A stretch of 64,000 nucleotides of DNA from DASQPR01 sp963727415 (GTDB lineage: Bacteria > Actinomycetota > Actinomycetes > Mycobacteriales > Micromonosporaceae): positions 124,001 to 188,000 of the forward strand of contig CAVSGF010000010.1 in the NCBI GenBank assembly GCA_963727415.1, given 5' to 3'. How positions within the stretch are numbered: the stretch's first letter is position 1; every line of letters begins with the position of its first letter. A model generated the notes under the pieces. It searched no databases and was not told the DNA's origin. It worked only from the letters and a program-made list of their open reading frames with translations. Shown here piece by piece: positions 32,101-38,705 of the stretch. The translations under genes were made by a program, and so were the position numbers.

Positions 32101-32698
32101 GATGCGTCCTTCCGAGGACCTGTGGTGCAGAACGGCCGTTTAGCGCGCACCCCAACCGACCCGTGTCGAATGCCCCAAAAAGGGCAAACTCGACGGGTGG
32201 GTAAATGGGAAGCAGCGCAAACTAGCAGTGTAGCCGAAAGGCTAACCGCTGTCGAGCGACGCCACTAAAGTTCCTCGCGGCGTGCGGCGGCACTCGACCC
32301 GAAAGGCCGTCGGCCGCCTCACCTCGTTACGCGGTGGCCGTTCTCCTATCCGCGTCCATTGGTAGGTGCTGCCGTTCAGCGTGCCCGCAGAAACGCCCGT
32401 CGTCAAGGGCTTCCCGCGCCTGTCGCAGTTGTTGTATTCGGGTGGACCAGCGCTCAAAATCCGGCCACCGCGCCGCACCACCACGCGGCGGCCGGTCCGG
32501 CGATTCACACTAACGGTGGGTGCACCCGCGGCTACCAGGCACGATTGCCGGGATCGCCAGTGCCGGGCAGCGCCTCGCCGGTTCCCCGAGCGCACCGCCG
32601 GCCGGCGCCGACACCCGGCCGCGACGCTGTCGTGCCTTCAACGCCACGGGGCACCACCCCGATCGGGATGGCGCCCCGCGAGCGCGAACGGGAAGGAC
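32101..32698. other. rplL-rpoB intergenic region
   Basis: 598 bp with no convincing gene. Next to rplL lies a 13-bp hairpin (32648-32677). The rest is GC-rich without long open frames that show host codon bias, apart from an AT-richer patch near 32160-32240 that could hold an rpoB promoter. In actinobacteria rpoBC commonly have a promoter separate from rplJL, which fits this spacing. Confidence 0.5.
32648..32677 (-). terminator. Hairpin after rplL
   Basis: GGGGCACCACCCC / GGGATGGCGCCCC (13 pairs including G-U wobbles on the minus-strand transcript), loop GATC, 21 nt after the rplL stop. It lacks a T-run; partial termination between rplJL and rpoBC would match the known need for more L7/L12 than RNA polymerase. 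Confidence 0.55.
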
Positions 32699-33093
32699 TT
32701 ACTTGAGGGTGACCTTGGCGCCTTCGGCCTCGAGCTTGGCCTTGGCCTTGTCGGCGTTCTCCTTGTTGGCCTTCTCCAGAACGGCTTCGGAGCGCTCTCG
32801 ACCAGGTCCTTGGCCTCCTTCAGGCCCAGGCCGGTCAGCTCGCGCACGACCTTGATGACCTGGATCTTCTTGCCACCGTCGCCGTCGAGGATGACGTCGA
32901 ACTCGTCCTTCTCCTCCTCGACGGCGGCGGCGCCGCCACCGCCACCACCGGCCGGGCCGGCGACCATCATCGCGGCCGGGGCCGCGGCGGTGACCTCGAA
33001 GGTCTCCTCGAACTGCTTCACGAACTCGGACAGCTCGATCAGCGTCATCTCCTTGAACGCGTCAAGAAGTTCAGCAGTGCTCAGCTTCGCCAT
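32699..33093 (-). CDS. rplL: 50S ribosomal protein L7/L12, one-base deletion
   Basis: The multi-copy stalk protein that recruits translational GTPases. ATG 33093 opens MAKLSTAELLDAFKEMTLIE; the hinge is Ala/Gly-rich (GPAGGGGGGAAAVEEEKDEF) and the C-terminal domain has ILDGDGGKKIQVIKVVRELT, GLGLKEAKDLVESAPK. A lost G near 32785 (AAGCCGTT for AAGGCCGTT) shifts the frame; restoring it gives VLEKANKENADKAKAKLEAE and GAKVTLK, 131 residues in all. A decayed L7/L12 would be lethal, so this is a sequence error. Lies 21 nt after rplJ. Confidence 0.95.
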
Positions 33094-33114
33094 TTAGGGT
33101 CCGCTCCTTTCGAA

Positions 33115-33705
33115 TTACTCAGAATCGGTGGCGCCCGCGCCACCATCGGTGTCAGAAGCGGGGCTTGCGGCACCGCCGTCGGTCGTTTCGCGCTTGTCCT
33201 GCAGAGCCGCGGCCAGACGCGCGGTCTTCGAAAGCGGGGCCTGGAACACGGCCGCGGCCTTGCTCAGGTTGTGCTTCATGGCGCCGGCCAGCTTGGCCAG
33301 CAGCACCTCACGGGACTCCAGATCAGCGAGCTTGGTGACTTCCGCCGCCGAGATCGCCTTGCCCTCGAACACGCCGCCCTTGATGACGAGCAGCGGGTTG
33401 GCCTTGGCGAAATCGCGCAGGCCCTTGGCTGCCTCAACCGGGTCGCCGGAGACGAAGGCGAGCGCGGTAGGACCGGTGAACAAAGCGTCGAGACCGTCGA
33501 TGCCGGCCTCCGCCGCCGCACGCTTCGCGAGAGTGTTCTTCGCGATCGCGTACGTCGTGGTGGGTCCGAGCGCGCGACGCAGCTGGGTGAGCTGGGAAAC
33601 CGTCAACCCGCGGTACTCGGTCAGCACAGTCGCCGGCGAGTTGCGGAAGTTGTCGGTCAGCTCGGCAACGGCAGCGCCCTTGTCGGTCCGAATCTTGTCC
33701 GCCAT
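33115..33705 (-). CDS. rplJ: 50S ribosomal protein L10
   Basis: Base of the L7/L12 stalk; in E. coli the L10-L12 complex represses its own mRNA leader. From ATG 33705 (AGGAGG at 5 nt) 196 residues begin MADKIRTDKGAAVAELTDNF and include TVLTEYRGLTVSQLTQLRRA; the C-terminal helix binds L12 dimers. A disordered Gly/Ala/Asp/Ser tail ends DTDGGAGATDSE. Starts upstream of 33705 would run into the leader. The leader holds an attenuator-like hairpin. Confidence 0.97.
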   Translation of the reverse strand: MADKIRTDKGAAVAELTDNFRNSPATVLTEYRGLTVSQLTQLRRALGPTTTYAIAKNTLAKRAAAEAGIDGLDALFTGPTALAFVSGDPVEAAKGLRDFAKANPLLVIKGGVFEGKAISAAEVTKLADLESREVLLAKLAGAMKHNLSKAAAVFQAPLSKTARLAAALQDKRETTDGGAASPASDTDGGAGATDSE

Positions 33706-33751
33706 GTCCCTCCTCTCTCGTTGCTTGTGGCCGGTCGGGCACGCAAACGAG

Positions 33752-33781
33752 AAAACGCCCCGGCGCAGGGCGCACGGGGCG
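33752..33781 (-). promoter_or_regulatory. Attenuator-like hairpin in the rplJ leader
   Basis: On the transcript, CGCCCCG pairs with CGGGGCG, then GCGC with GCGC beyond a single bulged base, loop CCT, followed at once by TTTTC. That is an intrinsic terminator 46 nt before the rplJ start, the position expected for an L10-leader-type control element. The full L10 kink-turn was not verified. Confidence 0.6.
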
Positions 33782-33996
33782 GACACGGCACTTGGCCGGA
33801 TCGACATCCGATCGCATCCCTGCGCGGGCCGTCCGCTCGATGGCGGAACCTTCGACCTCGCCGCTTGCGCGGGTCGGTGACCGGCGGTCTTCGGGTGGAA
33901 CTTCGGCAATGACTGTACGTGGTTGGCGGCCCGGCCGCCAAATCGCCGGGCTCGGTGTCACAGGTCGCCGCTCCGGGTCAGCCGGGCCGGGCGACC

Positions 33997-34068
33997 GCGT
34001 CTGGCCCGGCGACCGCGTCTTGCGTGGCCACCGCGTCTTGCGTGGCCACCGTATCTGGCACGGCCCGG
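33997..34068. repeat. 18-nt tandem repeat between rplA and rplJ
   Basis: Two identical units GCGTCTTGCGTGGCCACC (34015-34032 and 34033-34050) are flanked by diverged copies (33997-34014 and 34051-34068). The unit has no stop in several frames but lies in non-coding leader or terminator sequence. Confidence 0.7.
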
Positions 34069-34099
34069 CCCGGACCGGCCGGTATCAAAGCGGAAACGC

Positions 34100-34135
34100 G
34101 GATGGGCGCCGCGCGTAAGGGCGCGGCGCCCATCC
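34100..34135 (-). terminator. Terminator after rplA
   Basis: A 15-bp perfect stem (34100-34114 with 34121-34135, loop GTAAGG) 16 nt after the rplA stop, followed on the minus strand by CGTTTCCGCTTTG. A good intrinsic terminator of the rplK-rplA unit. Confidence 0.8.
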
Positions 34136-34151
34136 GGCGTGGCCGGCGACT

Positions 34152-34859
34152 CTACTCCGAGTCGGCCAGGTTCTTTGTGACGTTCGGGTCGATCTGGATG
34201 CCCGGACCCATCGTCGTGGTGACCGCCACCTTCTTGAGGAACTTGCCCTTCGCCGCGGACGGCTTGGCGCGAAGAACCTCGTCGAGGACGGCGCCGTAGT
34301 TCTCGAGCAGCTGCGTCTCGCTGAACGACACCTTGCCGATGATCAGGTGCAGATTCGCGTGCTTGTCGACCCGGAAGGTGATCTTTCCGCCCTTGATGTC
34401 GGAGACCGCCTTCGTGACGTTCATGGTGACCGTCCCGGTCTTCGGGTTCGGCATGAGACCGCGCGGGCCCAGGATCCGCGCGATTCGGCCGATCTTGGCC
34501 ATCTGGTCCGGCGTGGCGATTGCCGCGTCGAAGTCCAGCCAGCCCTCCTGAATGCGGGCCACCAGGTCGTCAGACCCAACGACGTCGGCGCCGGCCGCCT
34601 CCGCCTCGGCGGCCTTCTCCCCGGCGGCGAAGACGATCACGCGGGCGGTCTTGCCGGTGCCGTGCGGAAGGTTGACGGTGCCCCGGACCATCTGGTCGGC
34701 CTTACGAGGGTCGACCCCGAGGCGCATCGCGACCTCAACGGTGGCGTCGAACTTGGCCGTGCTGGACGACTTGGCGAGCTTGATCGCCTCGGCCGGCACG
34801 TATGTCTTGGACCGGTCGATCTGGTCTGCGGCCTTGCGATAGGCCTTGCCGTGCTGCAT
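34152..34859 (-). CDS. rplA: 50S ribosomal protein L1
   Basis: L1 forms the mobile stalk that ejects E-site tRNA; it autoregulates rplK-rplA in many bacteria. The 235 residues MQHGKAYRKAADQIDRSKTY, GVDPRKADQMVRGTVNLPHG, PRGLMPNPKTGTVTMNVTKA to QIDPNVTKNLADSE are standard. It lies 145 nt after rplK, an unusually wide gap for this pair, and is followed by a strong terminator. Confidence 0.97.
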   Translation of the reverse strand: MQHGKAYRKAADQIDRSKTYVPAEAIKLAKSSSTAKFDATVEVAMRLGVDPRKADQMVRGTVNLPHGTGKTARVIVFAAGEKAAEAEAAGADVVGSDDLVARIQEGWLDFDAAIATPDQMAKIGRIARILGPRGLMPNPKTGTVTMNVTKAVSDIKGGKITFRVDKHANLHLIIGKVSFSETQLLENYGAVLDEVLRAKPSAAKGKFLKKVAVTTTMGPGIQIDPNVTKNLADSE

Positions 34860-35004
34860 GTCTTGATTCTCCTGTGGTAGCTGGCGGACAGCTGCCGCTG
34901 TCCTCCCACTGAATACGGTTGGCGTTCACGCGATCGGGATGTGCCGCGATATCGCGACCCGCACCGCGTGACGGCCGCGCAGGCTGCGCTGCCGGGTGAC
35001 CGGA

Positions 35005-35436
35005 TCAGTCGCGGACGGTGATGCCCATCGAGCGCGCGGTGCCCTCGATGATCTTCGAAGCGTTCTCGACGTCGTTCGCGTTCAGGTCGGCCATCTTCTT
35101 CTCAGCGATCTCGCGCAGCTGGGCGCGGGTCACCGTACCGACCTTGTCCCGGTGAGGAACGCCGGATCCCTTCGGGATCCCAGCGGCCTTGATCAGCAGC
35201 TGCGCCGCCGGGGGCGTCTTGAGCACGAAGTCGAACGAACGGTCTTCGTACACGCTGATCTGCGCCGGAACGATGTCACCACGCATGGAATCGGTCTGGG
35301 CGTTGTACGCCTTGCAGAACTCCATGATGTTCACACCGTGCTGACCGAGCGCCGGACCAACCGGCGGAGCCGGGGTAGCCGATCCGGCCTTCAGCTGCAG
35401 CGTGAAGGTCTTGAGCAGTTTCTTCTTGGGAGGCAT
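35005..35436 (-). CDS. rplK: 50S ribosomal protein L11
   Basis: GTPase-centre protein and thiostrepton-binding partner; needed for stringent response through RelA. From ATG 35436 the 143 residues MPPKKKLLKTFTLQLKAGSA, PPVGPALGQHGVNIMEFCKA, FDFVLKTPPAAQLLIKAAGI and ASKIIEGTARSMGITVRD are typical, including the flexible proline-rich N-terminal helix (thiostrepton site). Longer upstream starts lack family similarity. Lies 304 nt after nusG. Confidence 0.97.
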   Translation of the reverse strand: MPPKKKLLKTFTLQLKAGSATPAPPVGPALGQHGVNIMEFCKAYNAQTDSMRGDIVPAQISVYEDRSFDFVLKTPPAAQLLIKAAGIPKGSGVPHRDKVGTVTRAQLREIAEKKMADLNANDVENASKIIEGTARSMGITVRD

Positions 35437-35740
35437 GTCTCTTCCCTGGGCTGATTGGACATACGGGCGCTGACGCGCCGGCGCCGGACGACGCCGATGA
35501 TCAACGCTTGTGTGCCGCGCAGGCGGGTCAAGCTGACCGTGCTGCGCACGAAGCTCGAACCGAGTGTGCTGGGCACACGGACAACCGCGCGCGATTGAGA
35601 CGCGCGACATTCAAGAGTAACGCAACCCGTACCGGCAAGCGAAAACCAGCCCCTGACAGCGAGCCGGAACACGCCGGCGACGGGCACGGCGCGGCCCCCA
35701 CCCATCGGGCGGGGGCCGGGCACGGTCTGCCGAAAGCTGC
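35437..35740. other. nusG-rplK intergenic region
   Basis: 304 bp. A hairpin at 35693-35717 follows nusG. The remaining 250 bp has no supported gene and should contain the rplK promoter. An AT-richer patch (about 35580-35650) is the likeliest promoter area, but I cannot name boxes with confidence. Confidence 0.5.
35693..35717 (-). terminator. Terminator after nusG
   Basis: GGCCCCCACCC / GGGCGGGGGCC, 11 pairs (one G-U on the transcript) with a 3-nt loop, 23 nt after the nusG stop. No T-run follows; a factor-dependent or weak terminator. Confidence 0.55.
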
Positions 35741-36466
35741 CTAGATCTTGGATACCTGGTTGAAGTTCAGCTCCACCGGCGTCTCCCGGCCGAAGATCGA
35801 TACCAGCACCTTGAGCTTCTGCTGGTCGGCGTTGATCTCGCTGATCGTCGCCGGCAAGGACGCGAACGCACCGTCGGTAACCGTCACCGAGTCGCCCACC
35901 TCGAAGTCGACGACCTTGATCTCCGGCTTGGCCTTCTTGGTGTCGACCGTGGCGGCCGGAGCCAGCCACTTCAAGACCTCGTCGAGGGACAGCGGCGCCG
36001 GACGATCGGCCCGGTCGGTGGCGCCGACGAACCCGGTCACCCCAGGGGTGTTACGCACGCACGAATACGACTCAGGCGTCAGTTCCATCCGGACCAGGAT
36101 GTAGCCCGGGAACACCTTGCTCTGAACCTGCTGCCGCTTGCCGTTCTTGACCTCGACCTCTTCCCGGGTCGGAACCTCGACCTGGTAGATGTACTCCTCC
36201 ATGTCGAGGCTGGTGATCCGGGTCTCCAGGTTCGTCTTGACCTTGTTCTCGTACCCCGCGTACGAGTGGACGACGAACCAGTCACCCGGTGCGAACCGGA
36301 GCGCCGCGCGCATCTCGGCAACCGGGTCGGACTCTTCGTCGATGGTTCCGACCGCGGTCGGACGCTCGGTTACCGTGGCGGCCTCCGCCGACGCTTCACC
36401 GGACGCGGCCATTTCGGCGGCGTCGGGCTCGTCGGAAGTACGGTCGAACTCGTCGTACTCAGGCAC
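35741..36466 (-). CDS. nusG: Transcription termination/antitermination factor NusG
   Basis: Universal RNA polymerase-associated factor. The 241-residue protein has a 55-residue acidic, disordered N-terminus (MPEYDEFDRTSDEPDAAEMA) that is typical of actinobacteria, the NGN domain (GDWFVVHSYAGYENKVKTNL, GYILVRMELTPESYSCVRNT) and the C-terminal KOW domain (FEVGDSVTVTDGAFASLPAT, ISEINADQQKLKVLVSIFGR). Lies 30 nt after secE. Confidence 0.97.
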   Translation of the reverse strand: MPEYDEFDRTSDEPDAAEMAASGEASAEAATVTERPTAVGTIDEESDPVAEMRAALRFAPGDWFVVHSYAGYENKVKTNLETRITSLDMEEYIYQVEVPTREEVEVKNGKRQQVQSKVFPGYILVRMELTPESYSCVRNTPGVTGFVGATDRADRPAPLSLDEVLKWLAPAATVDTKKAKPEIKVVDFEVGDSVTVTDGAFASLPATISEINADQQKLKVLVSIFGRETPVELNFNQVSKI

Positions 36467-36496
36467 GCTATTTCTCTTCCTGATAGATCGCGCGGT

Positions 36497-36919
36497 CTAC
36501 TTGCCGCCGAAGACCTTGCCGACCGACCAGCCGAACCCGTAGTCCAACCCGGCGACGATCAGCATCATGACCACGACAAAGATGACGACCACGATGGTGT
36601 ACGTGATCAGCTCCTGACGCGACGGCCAGTTGACCTTGCGTAGCTCCGCCACGACCTCGCGCACGAATCGCGCGATCCGGCCGAAAAGACCGATGGACTC
36701 TTCAGCCTTGGCCGGAGCCTTGGGACGCTTGGCCGGTTTGGTCTCGCGTACACGAGTGGCCGCCGCCGATCGACCGGACCGGGCGACCACGCGGTCGGCG
36801 AGCTTGTCCGTGTCGGATTCGTAGTCGTCTTGGGTGTCGTCGTCGACAGCGTCGACGAACGCCTCATCGAGGCGCTCGTCCACGGCGTCCTCGCCGCCGC
36901 GTCGCTTGCTCTCGGCCAC
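36497..36919 (-). CDS. secE: Preprotein translocase subunit SecE
   Basis: Essential small subunit of SecYEG. About 140 residues from GTG 36919 (GAGGG upstream), starting VAESKRRGGEDAVDERLDEA; ATG 36934 or GTG 36937 are alternatives. A charged cytoplasmic N-terminus of about 75 residues precedes the SecE signature RFVREVVAELRKVNWPSRQE and one membrane segment, LITYTIVVVIFVVVMMLIVA. The single-span form with a long acidic leader is usual in actinobacteria. First gene of secE-nusG, after tRNA-Trp. Confidence 0.93.
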   Translation of the reverse strand: MAESKRRGGEDAVDERLDEAFVDAVDDDTQDDYESDTDKLADRVVARSGRSAAATRVRETKPAKRPKAPAKAEESIGLFGRIARFVREVVAELRKVNWPSRQELITYTIVVVIFVVVMMLIVAGLDYGFGWSVGKVFGGK

Positions 36920-37029
36920 TTCGCCCTCTTCCATCACTTCGCGGGGGTGGTAAACAGCTCCCTCCGCGAGGAGGGGCTATCCGTGCGGCCGGATCATGGT
37001 CCGGCGGACCGCCGACTACGGCGGCGCTG

Positions 37030-37102
<73 letters not shown>

Positions 37103-37266
37103 ATGTGGGAGACGTCTCCCCTCGTCAAGACGCTACCGCTAAACGTCTCGGGCACGCCAGACGAGGGGGTCAGTGGACCCACCGGGCGCCAAGCATACAG
37201 GTCCGGCTCTCAAACGCCTACCGACCAAGCCTCGAAACGCCCACGGTTCGACCACCCGGCAAGCCG

Positions 37267-37671
37267 TCAGGACGGCAGCGCTGATGCCCGTACCACGGCT
37301 TTTGCACCCGCCAGCACCTTCTCGCCGGCGCATGTGGCGGTGACGTCGATTTGGGCCAGGCCGCCATCGAGCGGCTTGATCGCACCGGTCACGGTGAGCT
37401 CGGCCCCTTCGTCGTCATCGGGGACCACGATGGGCCGGGCAAACCGGGTGGTGTACTCCTTGATCGCCGCCAGGTCCCCGCCTACCCAGGCGGTGATCGC
37501 GCGGCCGGCCAGCGCCATGGTCATCATGCCGTGGGCGATCACGCCAGGCAGCCCGACAGAGGTCGCGACCCGATCGGACCAGTGGATGGGATTGAAGTCG
37601 CCGGACGCGCCGGCATAGCGGATGAGATCCGCCCGGGTGACGCGGTAGATCTGCGGCTGGAGACTCGTCAT
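37267..37671 (-). CDS. hadB: MaoC-type (R)-specific enoyl dehydratase, HadB-like
   Basis: 134-residue single hot-dog protein. The hydratase motif is DLIRYAGASGDFNPIHWSDR with the catalytic Asp and His, followed by GVIAHGMMTMALAGRAI. In mycobacteria the syntenic genes hadA-hadB-hadC lie between rpmG and secE and dehydrate 3-hydroxyacyl-ACP in FAS-II. The same location and overlap with a HadA-like partner support a heterodimeric dehydratase here, though mycolate synthesis is not implied. Overlaps the upstream gene by 4 nt. Confidence 0.88.
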   Translation of the reverse strand: MTSLQPQIYRVTRADLIRYAGASGDFNPIHWSDRVATSVGLPGVIAHGMMTMALAGRAITAWVGGDLAAIKEYTTRFARPIVVPDDDEGAELTVTGAIKPLDGGLAQIDVTATCAGEKVLAGAKAVVRASALPS

Positions 37672-38108
37672 GCCCGCACCACCAACTTGTTCGTCGCGGT
37701 GACGACCAGGTCACCGGAGACGGTCCTGATCTCGGTCACATTGGTGAGGAAGCCGCTGCCGGCCCGCTCAATGATGTCGCTGATCGTGCACACGCACACC
37801 AGGCTGTCACCGGCCTGGATAGGCCGCTGGTACGCGAATTTCTGCTCGCCGTGCACCACCCGGGCGTAATCGAGATCGAGTTCGGGATCGTCGATCAGCT
37901 GCTGCAGCGCGGCACCGAACACCGTGATGGCGAAGGTGGCCGGGGCCACAACATCCAAATACCCGGAAGCCTTGGCGGCTTCCGGGTCATGGTGGATCGG
38001 TTCGGTCGCGCCGATCGCGGTGGCGAACTCGCGGACCTTCCCGCGGCTGACGTCGTAGACCGGCGTCGGCGGGTATGTCTTACCGATAAACGCTGGGTTC
38101 AGAGGCAC
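37668..38108 (-). CDS. hadA: FAS1/MaoC-type dehydratase partner, HadA-like
   Basis: 146-residue hot-dog protein: MPLNPAFIGKTYPPTPVYDV, KVREFATAIGATEPIHHDPE, then FGAALQQLIDDPELDLDYAR and VHGEQKFAYQRPIQAGDSLV. The latter motif is typical of MaoC_dehydrat_N (HadA) subunits, which bind the acyl chain and lack the full catalytic pair. Its stop overlaps the hadB-like start (ATGA). Lies 25 nt after rpmG in the same direction. Only two of the three mycobacterial had genes are present. Confidence 0.87.
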   Translation of the reverse strand: MPLNPAFIGKTYPPTPVYDVSRGKVREFATAIGATEPIHHDPEAAKASGYLDVVAPATFAITVFGAALQQLIDDPELDLDYARVVHGEQKFAYQRPIQAGDSLVCVCTISDIIERAGSGFLTNVTEIRTVSGDLVVTATNKLVVRA

Positions 38109-38133
38109 GCCCAGAACCTAGCGCACGGCGGTC

Positions 38134-38301
38134 TTAGCGGGTCTCGCGGTGTGCGGTGTGCTTGCCGCAACGCGGGCAGAACTTGCTGAGTTCGATGCGG
38201 TCCGGGTCGTTGCGGCGGTTCTTGCGCGTGATGTAGTTGCGCTCCTTGCACTCCACACACGCCATCGTGATCTTGGGGCGGATATCGGTTGCCTTTGCCA
38301 C
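38134..38301 (-). CDS. rpmG: 50S ribosomal protein L33 (zinc form)
   Basis: 55 residues from GTG 38301: (M)AKATDIRPKITMACVECKER, NYITRKNRRNDPDRIELSKF, CPRCGKHTAHRETR. Both CxxC pairs are kept, so this is the zinc-binding C+ form. It precedes the two dehydratase genes, matching the conserved rpmG-hadA-hadB-tRNA-Trp-secE order. Confidence 0.95.
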   Translation of the reverse strand: MAKATDIRPKITMACVECKERNYITRKNRRNDPDRIELSKFCPRCGKHTAHRETR

Positions 38302-38410
38302 GGCGGAGTGCCTTTCTAGCGGAGTCTTCTAGCGGTTACGTCGCCCCTGAACCGGGACGGACGACTGGCTAACGCTCAAGGATAGAGACGCTATTCCTGG
38401 ACATGCAAAG

Positions 38411-38429
38411 CGGGCGCCTATGGCGCCCG
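38411..38429 (-). terminator. Hairpin after tRNA-Met
   Basis: CGGGCGCC/GGCGCCCG, 8 bp with a TAT loop, 7 nt beyond the tRNA-Met 3' end, followed by CTTTGC on the minus strand. Likely terminator or 3'-processing signal of the Thr-Met tRNA transcript, before rpmG. Confidence 0.6.
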
Positions 38430-38435
38430 TCGCAG

Positions 38436-38508
38436 TAGCGGTGGCCGGACTTGAACCGGCGACACAGCGATTATGAGCCGCTTGCTCTGCCATCTGAGCT
38501 ACACCGCC
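38436..38508 (-). tRNA. tRNA-Met (CAT, elongator)
   Basis: 73 nt. Acceptor GGCGGTG/CACCGCT (one G-U), D-arm TAGCTCAGATGGCAGAGCA, anticodon loop CTCATAA (CAT), T-arm CCGGTTCAAGTCCGG, discriminator A. The first pair and D-arm are of elongator type. Second of a Thr-Met tandem upstream of rpmG, a conserved actinobacterial location. Confidence 0.95.
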
Positions 38509-38554
38509 GCGGACCTCCGGTTGAACCGGATGACGCCGGGTTGAGACCTGGCTG

Positions 38555-38627
38555 AGCCCCCTTACGGAATCGAACCGTAGACCTTCTCCTTACCATGGAG
38601 ACGCTCTGCCGACTGAGCTAAGGGGGC
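38555..38627 (-). tRNA. tRNA-Thr (GGT)
   Basis: 73 nt. Acceptor GCCCCCT/AGGGGGC, D-arm TAGCTCAGTCGGCAGAGCG, anticodon stem TCTCC/GGAGA with loop ATGGTAA (GGT), T-arm TACGGTTCGATTCCGTA, discriminator T. It is first in the tandem with tRNA-Met. Confidence 0.96.
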
Positions 38628-38705
38628 ATCGCACGTCCTGGACCGTGCGGTCCGTCGCGCGCACCGGGTAAGAGTACACGGCCGATCGGCGGGAAGCTAA
38701 CCGGG

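Larger units (their letters stand above)
33706..34151. other. rplA-rplJ intergenic region
   Basis: 446 bp without a gene. In transcription order: a strong terminator right after rplA (34100-34135), an 18-nt tandem repeat (33997-34068), about 200 nt of leader and then an attenuator-like hairpin (33752-33781) shortly before rplJ. So rplK-rplA and rplJ-rplL are separate transcription units here. Confidence 0.6.
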
